A stretch of 64,000 nt of DNA from Lactonifactor sp050944855. Its GTDB lineage: Bacteria > Bacillota > Clostridia > Lachnospirales > Lachnospiraceae. The translations under genes and the position numbers were made by a program. Location of the stretch: positions 62,001-126,000 of the forward strand of contig JBMNRU010000002.1 of NCBI GenBank assembly GCA_050944855.1. The letters are read 5' to 3'. Positions 1 through 7,196 of the stretch are shown here, in pieces (position 1 is the first letter of the stretch; each line of letters begins with the position of its first letter). A model generated the notes under the pieces. It was not told where the DNA came from. It saw only the letters and a program-made list of their open reading frames with translations, and made no database searches.

Positions 1-449
1 TAAGTTTCCAGATTTTCTTCCATAATATGCATCAAGGTTTCCAGCAGTTCTTTTAAAAGATGATCCATCTCTTTTATTTCATCTCTGGCATAAAGCTTCA
101 TATCCAGTGCTACCTGGTCATTGCGGCTTCTTCCTGTATGAAGACGTTTTCCCGGTTCTCCGATACGTTCGGTCAGGTTCGCTTCCACAAAACTGTGGAT
201 ATCTTCATACTGTGCCGTAATCTCCAACGTGCCATTCTCCACATCGCGGAGAATACTTTCCAGGCCTTCCAGGATCTTATCTTTATCCTGCTCAGTTAAA
301 ATCCCCTGCTTCGCCAGCATTTTTACATGGGCCATACTGCCCTGGATATCCTGTCTGCAGAACTTCTGATCAAATCCAATGGATGCGTTAAAATTATAAA
401 CTAACTGATCCGTTTCTTTTGTAAAACGGCCTCCCCATAACTGTGCCAT
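1..449 (-). CDS. argH: argininosuccinate lyase, N-terminal part (cut by window edge)
   Basis: Cleaves argininosuccinate to arginine and fumarate, the last step of arginine synthesis, in the cytosol. About 149 N-terminal residues are visible. They start MAQLWGGRF, the usual ArgH beginning, and carry the substrate-binding TGRSRNDQVA motif near residues 111-120. The C-terminal two thirds lie before base 1, so the catalytic serine loop cannot be checked. A GGAAGGACAGGA ribosome site precedes the ATG at 449. The gene is read leftwards, like queH behind it. The family call is firm; only the remainder is unseen. Confidence 0.95.
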   Translation of the reverse strand, partial: MAQLWGGRFTKETDQLVYNFNASIGFDQKFCRQDIQGSMAHVKMLAKQGILTEQDKDKILEGLESILRDVENGTLEITAQYEDIHSFVEANLTERIGEPGKRLHTGRSRNDQVALDMKLYARDEIKEMDHLLKELLETLMHIMEENLET

Positions 450-505
450 ATTCCTGTCCTTCCTTTTCCTTATATTAAATTCCAGCCTCGCTCAAGTGTA
501 TCACT

Positions 506-1141
506 CTAAGCCTTTGTTTGCAAGGTTTCCCTCTCTCTTTTTGAAAATACACAACCGCAGTAATCCTGCCGATAAAGTCCGTATTCCCGGGACAATTCTG
601 TAGAACGCTTATATCCGTTTTTCTTTTTAAAATCCGAATTCAGATACTCTACACCATACTGTGCCGCCAGTTCTTCTCCGATTTCATTCAGCTTCTGGGC
701 ATTCTTAAGGGGGCTGATACTGAGTGTCGTGGTAAAATAGTCAAATCCACCCTTCTTCGCTTCCTCTGCCGCTTCCAAAAGCCGCAGCCGATAGCACCGA
801 AAACAGCGCTCTCCTCCTTCGGGAATCGCTTCCACTCCTTTGACCGCCTGATAAAAATCCTGGGGCGTATACGGCTTTGCGATCAGCTGCACCGGATATT
901 TCACAGGCATAGCTCTTATGAGCATCTCCTGTTCCCGAATCCGCTTTTCATATTCCTCCTCCGGGAAAATATTGGGATTATAATACAGTACGGTAATGTG
1001 AAAATACTGCGACAAATATTCCAGCACATAACTGCTGCAGGGAGCGCAGCAGCTGTGAAGAAGCAGACGGGGAATCCTGTCCTCCCGCTGCAGCAATGCA
1101 ATTTTCTGATCCAGTTCTTTTTGATAATTTCTTTTATTCAT
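506..1141 (-). CDS. queH: epoxyqueuosine reductase QueH
   Basis: Last step of queuosine tRNA modification: reduction of epoxyqueuosine to queuosine (DUF208/QueH family, unrelated to QueG). The 211-residue protein has the paired-cysteine motif HSCCAPCSSYV near residue 30, then ERCFRCYRLRL and DYCGCVF, the cysteine sets that bind the iron-sulfur cluster and a second metal in this family. Start chosen at MNKRNYQKEL (1141). A longer reading to 1249 exists, but its extra residues look non-coding and overlap the divergent gene's leader. The ribosome site is weak. It lies just behind argH in the same direction. Confidence 0.93.
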   Translation of the reverse strand: MNKRNYQKELDQKIALLQREDRIPRLLLHSCCAPCSSYVLEYLSQYFHITVLYYNPNIFPEEEYEKRIREQEMLIRAMPVKYPVQLIAKPYTPQDFYQAVKGVEAIPEGGERCFRCYRLRLLEAAEEAKKGGFDYFTTTLSISPLKNAQKLNEIGEELAAQYGVEYLNSDFKKKNGYKRSTELSREYGLYRQDYCGCVFSKRERETLQTKA

Positions 1142-1220
1142 GCAACCAATTGTACCACACTTTTCTTCTGTTTCATACGATAATATAAAGGAATTGCGCA
1201 AAACGCAGATGGAGAAATCT

Positions 1221-1814
1221 ATGGAACGCCACTCTATCGTCATGACCAATGAAGATCTGCTGGGTGTACTGGCTGGCTTTTCCTACCAGCTTCCGTCCAT
1301 TCTTTTGGACGGTACGCCCCTGCCCTCCAAGGATATTCTTATGCTAAGAAAAAAATCACGCCTCTTTCCCTGGCGTACTCTATACCACAACCTGCAGCTT
1401 ACCCTGTCCTACAGCCAGCAGGAAGTGCCAGATCCTGCCGAATATCTGCATACCCTTCTGAAAGAATACGGACTGCTGGAGTATCAGCACTGCTTTCCTT
1501 TCCTGCTCTCCCCCGCACTGCAGTATCGGGCTTCCCTTCTGCAGGCACTTCTGCAAAAGCCGGCGGTCATCTGTTTTTATTTCACTTTCGATCATCTGGA
1601 TTTGGAAGAACAGTCCCGCATCCTTCACAGCATGCGGCATTTCCTGCAAAAAGAAAAACAGCCCGCTATCCTGATCACCCGGCAAATTGCAGCTGCTCTG
1701 CATTTTGCGGATCAAATACTGCTGCCGGGAACCGATACCGCACGCCTGACTGTAGAACGGGATCTCCACAAGGATTATAATCATATCCACAGCCTTTTGT
1801 CTTCTTCTCAATAA
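1221..1814 (+). CDS. degenerate ABC-ATPase-like protein without Walker A
   Basis: This 197-residue protein keeps the layout of the second half of a TauB/SsuB-type ABC ATPase but not its catalytic residues. SRLFPWRTLYHNL resembles the Q-loop region of that group. LSPALQYRASLLQALLQKP sits where the LSGG signature and following helix belong. ICFYFTFDHLDLEEQ sits where Walker B and the D-loop belong, but acidic residues are replaced by F/Y/T. No GxxGxGKST P-loop precedes. Start taken at 1221, where GGAG lies six bases upstream; an in-frame ATG at 1209 lacks a site. No permease or binding protein is adjacent. ATP hydrolysis is unlikely; a regulatory or relic role is inference. Confidence 0.6.
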   Translation: MERHSIVMTNEDLLGVLAGFSYQLPSILLDGTPLPSKDILMLRKKSRLFPWRTLYHNLQLTLSYSQQEVPDPAEYLHTLLKEYGLLEYQHCFPFLLSPALQYRASLLQALLQKPAVICFYFTFDHLDLEEQSRILHSMRHFLQKEKQPAILITRQIAAALHFADQILLPGTDTARLTVERDLHKDYNHIHSLLSSSQ

Positions 1815-1835
1815 AGCCTTTTTAACAGTAAATGT

Positions 1836-1864
1836 TTGTCATTCTCTCCTGTTTATGTTATTCT
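1836..1864 (+). promoter_or_regulatory. putative sigma-A promoter of the DtxR-like gene
   Basis: TTGTCA (1836-1841), a 17-base spacer and TATTCT (1859-1864) preceded by an extended TGt. It lies 35 bases ahead of the start codon at 1899. Confidence 0.45.
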
Positions 1865-1898
1865 GATTATAATGATTTTATCTACAGGAGTGATGTCT

Positions 1899-2267
1899 AT
1901 GAAAATACAGGAATCTGCCGAAAATTATTTGGAAACCATTCTGATACTCAGTAAAAAACAGCCTCAGGTTCGTTCTATTGATATTGTAAACGAGCTTAAT
2001 TTTTCCAAACCCAGTATCAGCATCGCCATGAAGAATTTGCGGGAAAATGGTTACATTTTTGTGGACGATAATGGACACATCACCCTTTCTGACACGGGAC
2101 GTCAGATTGCTGAAACCATGTATGAACGTCATCTGCTCCTGACCAGTTTACTCATCCGTTTAGGTGTAAATGAAAAGACCGCTGCAGAAGATGCCTGCCG
2201 GATTGAGCATGTGATCAGTTCAGAAAGCTTTGAAGCCATAAAAAATTATACAGGAAAACTGAAATAA
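1899..2267 (+). CDS. short DtxR/MntR-type metal-dependent regulator
   Basis: A 122-residue winged-helix regulator. The N-terminal part (MKIQESAENYLETILILSKK, then a helix-turn-helix near residues 25-55 with FSKPSISIAMKNL) is typical of DtxR/MntR repressors. The rest, with RHLLLTSLLIRLGV and ACRIEHVIS, matches the metal-sensing dimerization helix region, where Glu and His residues serve as ligands. It lacks the SH3-like domain of full DtxR and is slightly shorter than MntR (about 140). Start chosen at 1899 because CAGGAG lies eight bases upstream. The metal (Mn or Fe) and targets cannot be read here; no metal transporter is adjacent. Confidence 0.85.
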   Translation: MKIQESAENYLETILILSKKQPQVRSIDIVNELNFSKPSISIAMKNLRENGYIFVDDNGHITLSDTGRQIAETMYERHLLLTSLLIRLGVNEKTAAEDACRIEHVISSESFEAIKNYTGKLK

Positions 2268-2305
2268 CCATAAGCGACGTACGATGTAAATCTTTCTTTA
2301 CACAA

Positions 2306-2345
2306 AAGCGGGAATCTGACGATCAGACTCCCGCTTTCTTTTATA
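2306..2345 (+). terminator. rho-independent terminator after the DtxR-like gene
   Basis: AAGCGGGA (2306-2313) pairs with TCCCGCTT (2329-2336) around an inner TCTGA/TCAGA stem, followed by TTTCTTTTA. Confidence 0.85.
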
Positions 2346-2383
2346 ACACTATCATATTCTCCAAAATTACACTGTCGTATAAT

Positions 2384-2432
2384 GAAAGAGAGACAAAATC
2401 CGGAACAACCAACCAGACTTTGTCTCTCTTTC
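2384..2432. repeat. 17-bp near-perfect inverted repeat in the dtxR-purH gap
   Basis: GAAAGAGAGACAAAATC (2384-2400) and GACTTTGTCTCTCTTTC (2416-2432) are complementary except one position, around a 15-base loop. No T-run follows on either strand, so it is a poor terminator. It could still end purH transcription or stabilise its mRNA 3' end. A TATAAT lies directly before it on the plus strand (2378-2383) without a clear -35. The rest of the gap to 2603 is AT-rich with nothing I recognise. Confidence 0.7.
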
Positions 2433-2603
2433 AAGGAAATAATCAAACAGTTTTTGTGATTTTATTGTATACAAATTTCTCCAAAGTTTCCATACACATT
2501 TCTTACAAAAATGCGTCGATTTTTTGTATAAAAAAACTGATTTTTAGTGAATTTTTTGACGATGCTTAGAATCGTTATATTGCATCGTAATATCGTGCTA
2601 TTT

Positions 2604-3782
2604 TTAGTGATGGAACAAACGGATCCCGGTAAAGGCCATTACCATGTGATATTTATTACAGGTCTCAATCACCAGATCATCCCTCACAGAGCCACCCGGT
2701 TCTGCAATGTAAACAACGCCGCTCTTTTTCGCACGTTCAATATTATCACTGAATGGGAAGAAGGCGTCGGAACCTACAGATACCCCTGTCATCTGATCCA
2801 GCCATGCTCTTTTTTCTTCACGGGTAAATACTTCTGGTTTTTCTCTGAAAAGTTTCTGCCATGCTCCGTCAGCCAGCACATCCATGTATTCTTCCCCTAT
2901 ATATACATCAATAGCATTGTCTCTGTCGGCACGGCGTATGCCGTCGATAAATGGCAGGTTTAATACTTTTGGTGACTGACGCAGGAACCAGTTATCTGCT
3001 TTTTGTCCTGCCAGACGCGTACAGTGCACACGGGACTGCTGTCCGGCACCGATTCCGATCGCCTGTCCGCCCTTTACAAAACATACCGAATTGGACTGGG
3101 TGTATTTTAAGGTAATCATGGCAATCTTCAGATCGCACTTCGCATTTTCCGGAAGTTCTTTATTTTCAGTCACGATATGTTCCAGTAACTGATCGTTAAT
3201 AGGAAGTTCCTGTCTTCCCTGCTCAAAAGTCACACCATATACTTCTTTATGCTCCATAGGAGCCGGTCTGTATTCGGGATCAATCTGAATCACATTATAA
3301 TTGCCCTTTTTCTTCTGGGCAAGCACTTCCAGTGCTTCTTTTGTATAACCCGGGGCAATGACACCGTCAGAGACCTCTCTCTTAATCAGCAGTGCGGTAT
3401 CTTTATCACACACATCCGATAATGCTATAAAATCACCAAAGGAAGACATTCTGTCCGCACCTCGTGCCCTTGCATAAGCACAGGCCAGAGGAGACATTTC
3501 TTCCATATCCTCCACCCAGTAGATTTTCTTTAAAACATCGTCCAAAGGAAGCCCTACCGCCGCTCCTGCCGGAGACACATGCTTAAAGGAAGTAGCTGCC
3601 GGAAGCCCTGTGGCTTCTTTTAACTCCTTTACCAGCTGCCAGCCATTAAATGCATCCAAAAAATTAATGTATCCCGGTCTTCCGCTGATTACCTTGACCG
3701 GAAGCTCACTGCCGTCCGCCACATAGATACGGGAAGGCCTCTGATTGGGATTACAGCCATATTTCAATTCCAGTTCCTTCAT
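2604..3782 (-). CDS. purH: stand-alone AICAR transformylase (PurH C-terminal-type)
   Basis: Transfers a formyl group from 10-formyl-THF to AICAR, giving FAICAR, the ninth step of purine synthesis. The 392-residue protein covers only the transformylase half of classical PurH: MKELELKYGCNPNQRPS at the start, the TSFKHVSPAGAAVG stretch with catalytic Lys-His (about 66-70), and the terminal GIRLFHH. The MGS-like IMP cyclohydrolase domain of bifunctional PurH (about 520 residues) is absent. That activity is supplied by the upstream purO, 12 bases away. GGAGG precedes the ATG. Both genes sit behind the ZTP riboswitch. Confidence 0.93.
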   Translation of the reverse strand: MKELELKYGCNPNQRPSRIYVADGSELPVKVISGRPGYINFLDAFNGWQLVKELKEATGLPAATSFKHVSPAGAAVGLPLDDVLKKIYWVEDMEEMSPLACAYARARGADRMSSFGDFIALSDVCDKDTALLIKREVSDGVIAPGYTKEALEVLAQKKKGNYNVIQIDPEYRPAPMEHKEVYGVTFEQGRQELPINDQLLEHIVTENKELPENAKCDLKIAMITLKYTQSNSVCFVKGGQAIGIGAGQQSRVHCTRLAGQKADNWFLRQSPKVLNLPFIDGIRRADRDNAIDVYIGEEYMDVLADGAWQKLFREKPEVFTREEKRAWLDQMTGVSVGSDAFFPFSDNIERAKKSGVVYIAEPGGSVRDDLVIETCNKYHMVMAFTGIRLFHH

Positions 3783-3794
3783 CCTGCATTCCTC

Positions 3795-4508
3795 CTACTG
3801 ATTCTTATTGATAATTTTCGTTTCATACTGTCCGGTTGCAAGATCAATGTATCTTACAAACAGAGATACCTTATTATCCGAATTCAGATTTTCCCACAGC
3901 ATATGAGCGAAGTTGTCCATATCGTCCATCATTTCCACTAATTTCGGTTCCCCTTCAAAGCTTGGCAGCGGATTGCCGTCATGCATATAGGTATGAATAA
4001 AATGTCCCTCTCCTGCTGCCGGATTCTCATAGGCAAAGATATAGCGATTGCAGGCGTCCGGATTACCATTATTGCTTTTTAAAATGGACATTGCATAATT
4101 AAATGTATCCTTTTCTATATGCAGGATACCGGAAATTCTCGGTGTATAATTGGGTCCGTCCGGTTCAAATTTTCTGCATCTTAAAGACTGTTCAAATGTC
4201 ATCTGACGATCCATGCCTTCATAAATAGTATCTGTCTGATCACCGTTGGTTACAATCGTCTTATTTCCCAGAACGCGTACCGGTGCATAAATGATCAGAC
4301 TTGGATCTACCAGTTTAGAAGGATCGAAAGCCTGTGTGCGAATTCCTTCCCCATCCTCTACAAATACTCGATTTCTGCTGTTCTCACTCCTGCCCATGAT
4401 AAAATAGGCCGCAACAGCTTTTGTACCATCCGGTGTTTTTCCAATCACAATACCTCTGCCCGGATACACATTAGATGATAATTCCTGTGCCAATGATCGC
4501 ATTTCCAT
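3795..4508 (-). CDS. purO: IMP cyclohydrolase, archaeal PurO-like
   Basis: Closes FAICAR to IMP, the last step of purine synthesis. The 237-residue sequence (VYPGRGIVIGKTPDG, MGRSENSRNRVF, YAPVRVLGN) belongs to the PurO-like IMP cyclohydrolase family (COG3363), first known from archaea and structurally unrelated to the PurH cyclohydrolase domain. The start at 4508 follows AGGAG; a 253-residue reading to 4556 would run into the riboswitch platform. It is the first gene of a two-gene operon with purH. Family assignment is from memory of conserved motifs; the pairing with a cyclohydrolase-less PurH strongly supports it. Confidence 0.88.
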   Translation of the reverse strand: MEMRSLAQELSSNVYPGRGIVIGKTPDGTKAVAAYFIMGRSENSRNRVFVEDGEGIRTQAFDPSKLVDPSLIIYAPVRVLGNKTIVTNGDQTDTIYEGMDRQMTFEQSLRCRKFEPDGPNYTPRISGILHIEKDTFNYAMSILKSNNGNPDACNRYIFAYENPAAGEGHFIHTYMHDGNPLPSFEGEPKLVEMMDDMDNFAHMLWENLNSDNKVSLFVRYIDLATGQYETKIINKNQ

Positions 4509-4530
4509 ACTCGCTCTCCTTTCTTTACAT

Positions 4531-4625
4531 AAAAAAAGCCTATCCATCCCAAGCATTCTTTCTGCCCAGACGGTCGGCTTACACTCCTTATACTCCCTGT
4601 GGTCAATTCCACTTCCGTCAGTCGT
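4531..4625 (-). promoter_or_regulatory. ZTP (pfl) riboswitch with terminator platform
   Basis: Read on the minus strand, ACGACTGACGGAAGTGG, ACCACAGGGAG and CCGACCGTCTGGGCA (4563-4577) match the conserved pfl/ZTP aptamer elements. Downstream, GGATGGATAGGC can pair with the aptamer's own GCCGACCGTCT and is followed by seven Ts (4531-4537). Ligand binding would hold the 3' aptamer strand and prevent the terminator: an ON switch for AICAR-consuming genes when Z nucleotides build up. Aptamer identity is seen directly; the switching mechanism is inferred from the mutually exclusive pairing. Confidence 0.9.
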
Positions 4626-4637
4626 ATAATTAATTAA

Positions 4638-4666
4638 AACATAACATCATTTATTTCAAAAGTCAA
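4638..4666 (-). promoter_or_regulatory. promoter of the purO-purH operon
   Basis: On the minus strand TTGACT (4661-4666), 17 bases, TATGTT (4638-4643), directly ahead of the ZTP aptamer. Confidence 0.7.
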
Positions 4667-4690
4667 GCCGGATCCTTTCTATAAATCAGC

Positions 4691-4719
4691 TTTACAAATC
4701 TTTAAAAAAACTATATACT
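4691..4719 (+). promoter_or_regulatory. promoter of the sodium symporter gene
   Basis: TTTACA (4691-4696), 17 bases, TATACT (4714-4719), 64 bases before the start codon at 4783. Confidence 0.6.
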
Positions 4720-4782
4720 GGGAACGATACGGCTTTAGCGCTTTAAAGGAAAATGATACTGCAATACACGGAGGTATATATT

Positions 4783-6132
4783 ATGCAAAACCAACAATCT
4801 CCTCTGGGGAAGCAACATTCCCATAAAAACGGAAGTTTCAAAAATTCCCTGGGGTTTGTTCTGGCCTGTGTAGGCTCTGCGGTAGGAATGGGAAACATAT
4901 GGTTATTTCCCTACCGCCTGGGCGAATACGGAGGCGGAGCGTTCTTAATCCCCTATCTCATCTTCATAGCGATATTTGGTCTGGTAGGGTTATCTGCAGA
5001 ATTCGCCATCGGACGTCGTTCCGGAACCGGAACCCTGGGTTCTTACGAATATTGCTGGAATCGTATAAAAAAGGGCCGTTTAGGCTATCTTTTGGGCTGG
5101 ATCCCATTATTAGGCTCTTTAGGTATAGCAACCGGTTATGCAGTCATCATCGGATGGGTTCTCAAATCCATTTTAGGAAGCTTCTCCGGGAAACTGTTTG
5201 CAGGGGAATCTGAGGTATTCTTTACTGAGATGGCTTCTTCTTTCGGCAATATTCCTCTTCATGCTGCAGTTATCGTGATCGCCTGCGTTATGTTAATGGC
5301 TGGCGCGACAAACGGAATTGAAAAAGTCAACAAAATTCTGATGCCTGCGTTCTATATTTTATTTTTAATCCTGGCAGTACGTGTTTTCTTCCTGGATGGC
5401 GCCATGGAAGGCTACAAATTTCTGTTTATTCCTAAATGGGAATATCTGCTTCAGGCAGATACCTGGGTCATGGCCATGGGACAGGCCTTTTTCTCCCTGT
5501 CCATCACAGGATCCGGCATGATCGTATACGGATCTTATCTTTCAAAAAAAGAAGATATTCCGGGAGTCTCGATCCGAACTGCTCTGTTCGATACTATGGC
5601 AGCCATGCTTGCAGCGCTGGCTATCATGCCTGCGGTCTTTGCCTTCGGCATGGAACCAAACCGCGGACCATCCCTTATGTTTGAAACCCTGCCAAAAGTA
5701 TTTGCACAGATTCCTTTCAGTCGGGCTTCTGCTGCCTTCTTCTTTATTTCTGTCGCATTTGCCGGCATCACCAGCCTGATCAATATGTTTGAGGCGGTCA
5801 GTGAATCCTGGCAGACACGTTTTAACTTAAAAAGAAGCACAGCAGTCCTGCTATGCGGCACTGCTGCACTTATAGTGGGCCTTTTCATTGAAGACAGCAG
5901 CCGGGTGGGAACCTGGATGGATTTTATCACCATTTATATTGTTCCCTTTGGCGCTCTTCTTGGAGCATTCTCCATCTACTACATTCTGGGCTGGAAAGAA
6001 ATCGGCGACGAACTTGCTGCCGGAAGAAAAAAACCGCTTCCTTCCTGGTTCGGCCCTCTGGCAAAGTACCTTTACGTACCCTTGACCATTATTGTATTCA
6101 TTCTCGGTATTTTATACGGAGGAATCGGTTAA
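4783..6132 (+). CDS. neurotransmitter:sodium symporter family transporter
   Basis: Sodium-driven uptake of an amino acid or related solute through the inner membrane (NSS/SNF family, LeuT fold). The 449 residues hold about 11-12 membrane helices. The first shows the family signature SAVGMGNIWLFPYRLGEYGG, with Na+ and substrate-contacting backbone around the unwound TM1. FFSLSITGSGMIVYGSYL is the matching TM6 region. The start at 4783 follows GGAGG; an upstream ATG at 4753 has no site. Bacterial NSS proteins often carry Trp, Tyr, Leu or Ala; the substrate cannot be told here. It stands alone with its own promoter. Confidence 0.92.
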   Translation: MQNQQSPLGKQHSHKNGSFKNSLGFVLACVGSAVGMGNIWLFPYRLGEYGGGAFLIPYLIFIAIFGLVGLSAEFAIGRRSGTGTLGSYEYCWNRIKKGRLGYLLGWIPLLGSLGIATGYAVIIGWVLKSILGSFSGKLFAGESEVFFTEMASSFGNIPLHAAVIVIACVMLMAGATNGIEKVNKILMPAFYILFLILAVRVFFLDGAMEGYKFLFIPKWEYLLQADTWVMAMGQAFFSLSITGSGMIVYGSYLSKKEDIPGVSIRTALFDTMAAMLAALAIMPAVFAFGMEPNRGPSLMFETLPKVFAQIPFSRASAAFFFISVAFAGITSLINMFEAVSESWQTRFNLKRSTAVLLCGTAALIVGLFIEDSSRVGTWMDFITIYIVPFGALLGAFSIYYILGWKEIGDELAAGRKKPLPSWFGPLAKYLYVPLTIIVFILGILYGGIG

Positions 6133-6133
6133 A

Positions 6134-6310
6134 TTATGCATCCATATGCTCCAAAAGCCACAGATAATGATTTGCCTCGCGCAGTACATGATCTGCCAGC
6201 AGCGGCAGGATCACAGAACGGACGTTACATCCGGTAATCCCCTGTGTTCCTGCCGTTTTGTCTGTCGTTCTGCCATCTCTGTGTATTCTGTAACCACTTC
6301 TCCGGAATCT
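6134..6310 (-). pseudogene. C-terminal fragment, DUF2935-like
   Basis: On the minus strand an open frame without its own start reads through VILPLLADHVLREANHYLWL and ends LEHMDA-stop (6134-6136). This resembles the C-terminal end of DUF2935-family proteins, which carry metal-binding His/Glu helices. About 58 residues remain; the 5' part is missing and the MerR gene begins where it should continue. I read it as a gene remnant. It fills the gap between the symporter and merR. Family call is from memory and moderate. Confidence 0.45.
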
Positions 6311-6327
6311 AATTCTATTCTCTATTA

Positions 6328-7083
6328 CTATATGCAGGTCATTTTATCCGGCCCCTGCTCTTTGCAATAAACTGCAATTGCCTCACTGGCCAGACGGGCA
6401 GTCCCCACACCGCCTTCTTTATCAATATTCTCCGTAAAGCTGCCGCCGGCTGCATACATCTGCCCTAAAGAGCTAAGAATTTCCGGTGTACAGGTATAAT
6501 AGTGTTCTGTAATAAATGACTGCAGTTTTCCCACCAGACACTGTACGTTTTTATCTGATGGTTTCTGCTCTCTTAAAGCACCAAACTCTCTGAAAATGGC
6601 CATCATTTCTTTTCCCATATGCTCTTTATCCTGTGACGTGTAGTTTTTACTCTTTTCTTCATATTCTCTGTATGCGGCCGTATTGCCCCAGGCTGCTTTG
6701 GCCTGTCCTTCATAATCTATAATTTTACTTTTATCAAATGCAGAAAAATCCAATGTATTCACTCCTATCCTAAGTATTCCGCGAGCGAGAGCAATCAGGT
6801 TTTCTATATGTTCTTTACGCAGCGTCAGCAATTCAATCTGCTGTTCAAGAGCTCTGTCTCTGTCAAACTCCGGGCTCTCTAAAATACACTTAATCTCTTT
6901 TAAGGAAAACTGTAATTCACGAAACAGAAGGATCACCTGCAGACGTTCCAAAGCCTTATCGTCATAAAGCCGGTATCCGGATTCTGTAACCTGCGTGGGG
7001 CAAAGCAGAGCAATCGAATCATAATAATACAGCGTGCGTATACTCACGCCGGTCTTTTGGCTTACTTCTTTTACTGTCATCAT
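6328..7083 (-). CDS. MerR-family regulator with TipAS-type effector domain
   Basis: Transcription regulator of 251 residues. The N-terminal 70 residues are a MerR winged helix (VKEVSQKTGVSIRTLYYYDSI, then GYRLYDDKALERL), followed by a coiled-coil linker (about 80-110). The C-terminal half (YEEKSKNYTSQDKEHMGKEM ... ITEHYYTCTPEILSSLGQMY) matches the TipAS antibiotic-recognition fold, which binds thiopeptides or other lipophilic drugs. AGGAG precedes the first ATG. It has its own MerR-type promoter and is probably autoregulated. The neighbouring MATE pump is a possible target, which is inference. Confidence 0.9.
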   Translation of the reverse strand: MMTVKEVSQKTGVSIRTLYYYDSIALLCPTQVTESGYRLYDDKALERLQVILLFRELQFSLKEIKCILESPEFDRDRALEQQIELLTLRKEHIENLIALARGILRIGVNTLDFSAFDKSKIIDYEGQAKAAWGNTAAYREYEEKSKNYTSQDKEHMGKEMMAIFREFGALREQKPSDKNVQCLVGKLQSFITEHYYTCTPEILSSLGQMYAAGGSFTENIDKEGGVGTARLASEAIAVYCKEQGPDKMTCI

Positions 7084-7110
7084 GTAGCATCTCTCCTTTC
7101 GCGTAACTAT

Positions 7111-7141
7111 AGTATAGGGGCTTACGTAAGGGAAGAGTCAA
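7111..7141 (-). promoter_or_regulatory. MerR-type promoter with 19-bp spacer and central palindrome
   Basis: Minus strand TTGACT (7136-7141), 19 bases, TATACT (7111-7116). The spacer holds the palindrome CTTACGTAAG. A 19-base spacer with an internal dyad is the hallmark of MerR-regulated promoters, where the activator twists the DNA. It lies 28 bases ahead of the merR start. Confidence 0.85.
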
Positions 7142-7146
7142 GTACT

Positions 7147-7183
7147 AAAATAAAAAGAATCGGCACAAAACTGTACCGACTCT
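7147..7183 (-). terminator. terminator of the first degV gene
   Basis: Minus strand hairpin AGAGTCGGTACAG / TGTGCCGATTCT followed by TTTTATTTT, 14 bases after the degV stop. Confidence 0.8.
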
Positions 7184-7196
7184 TACTATATGATCA

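Noticed and set aside
506..1249. Longer 247-residue reading of queH
   Set aside because: The first 36 residues are unlike the family and overlap the divergent gene's leader; MNKRNYQKEL at 1141 fits QueH better.
2547..2963. Plus-strand frame of 138 codons opposite purH
   Set aside because: Antisense shadow of the purH coding sequence; no ribosome site or recognisable domain.
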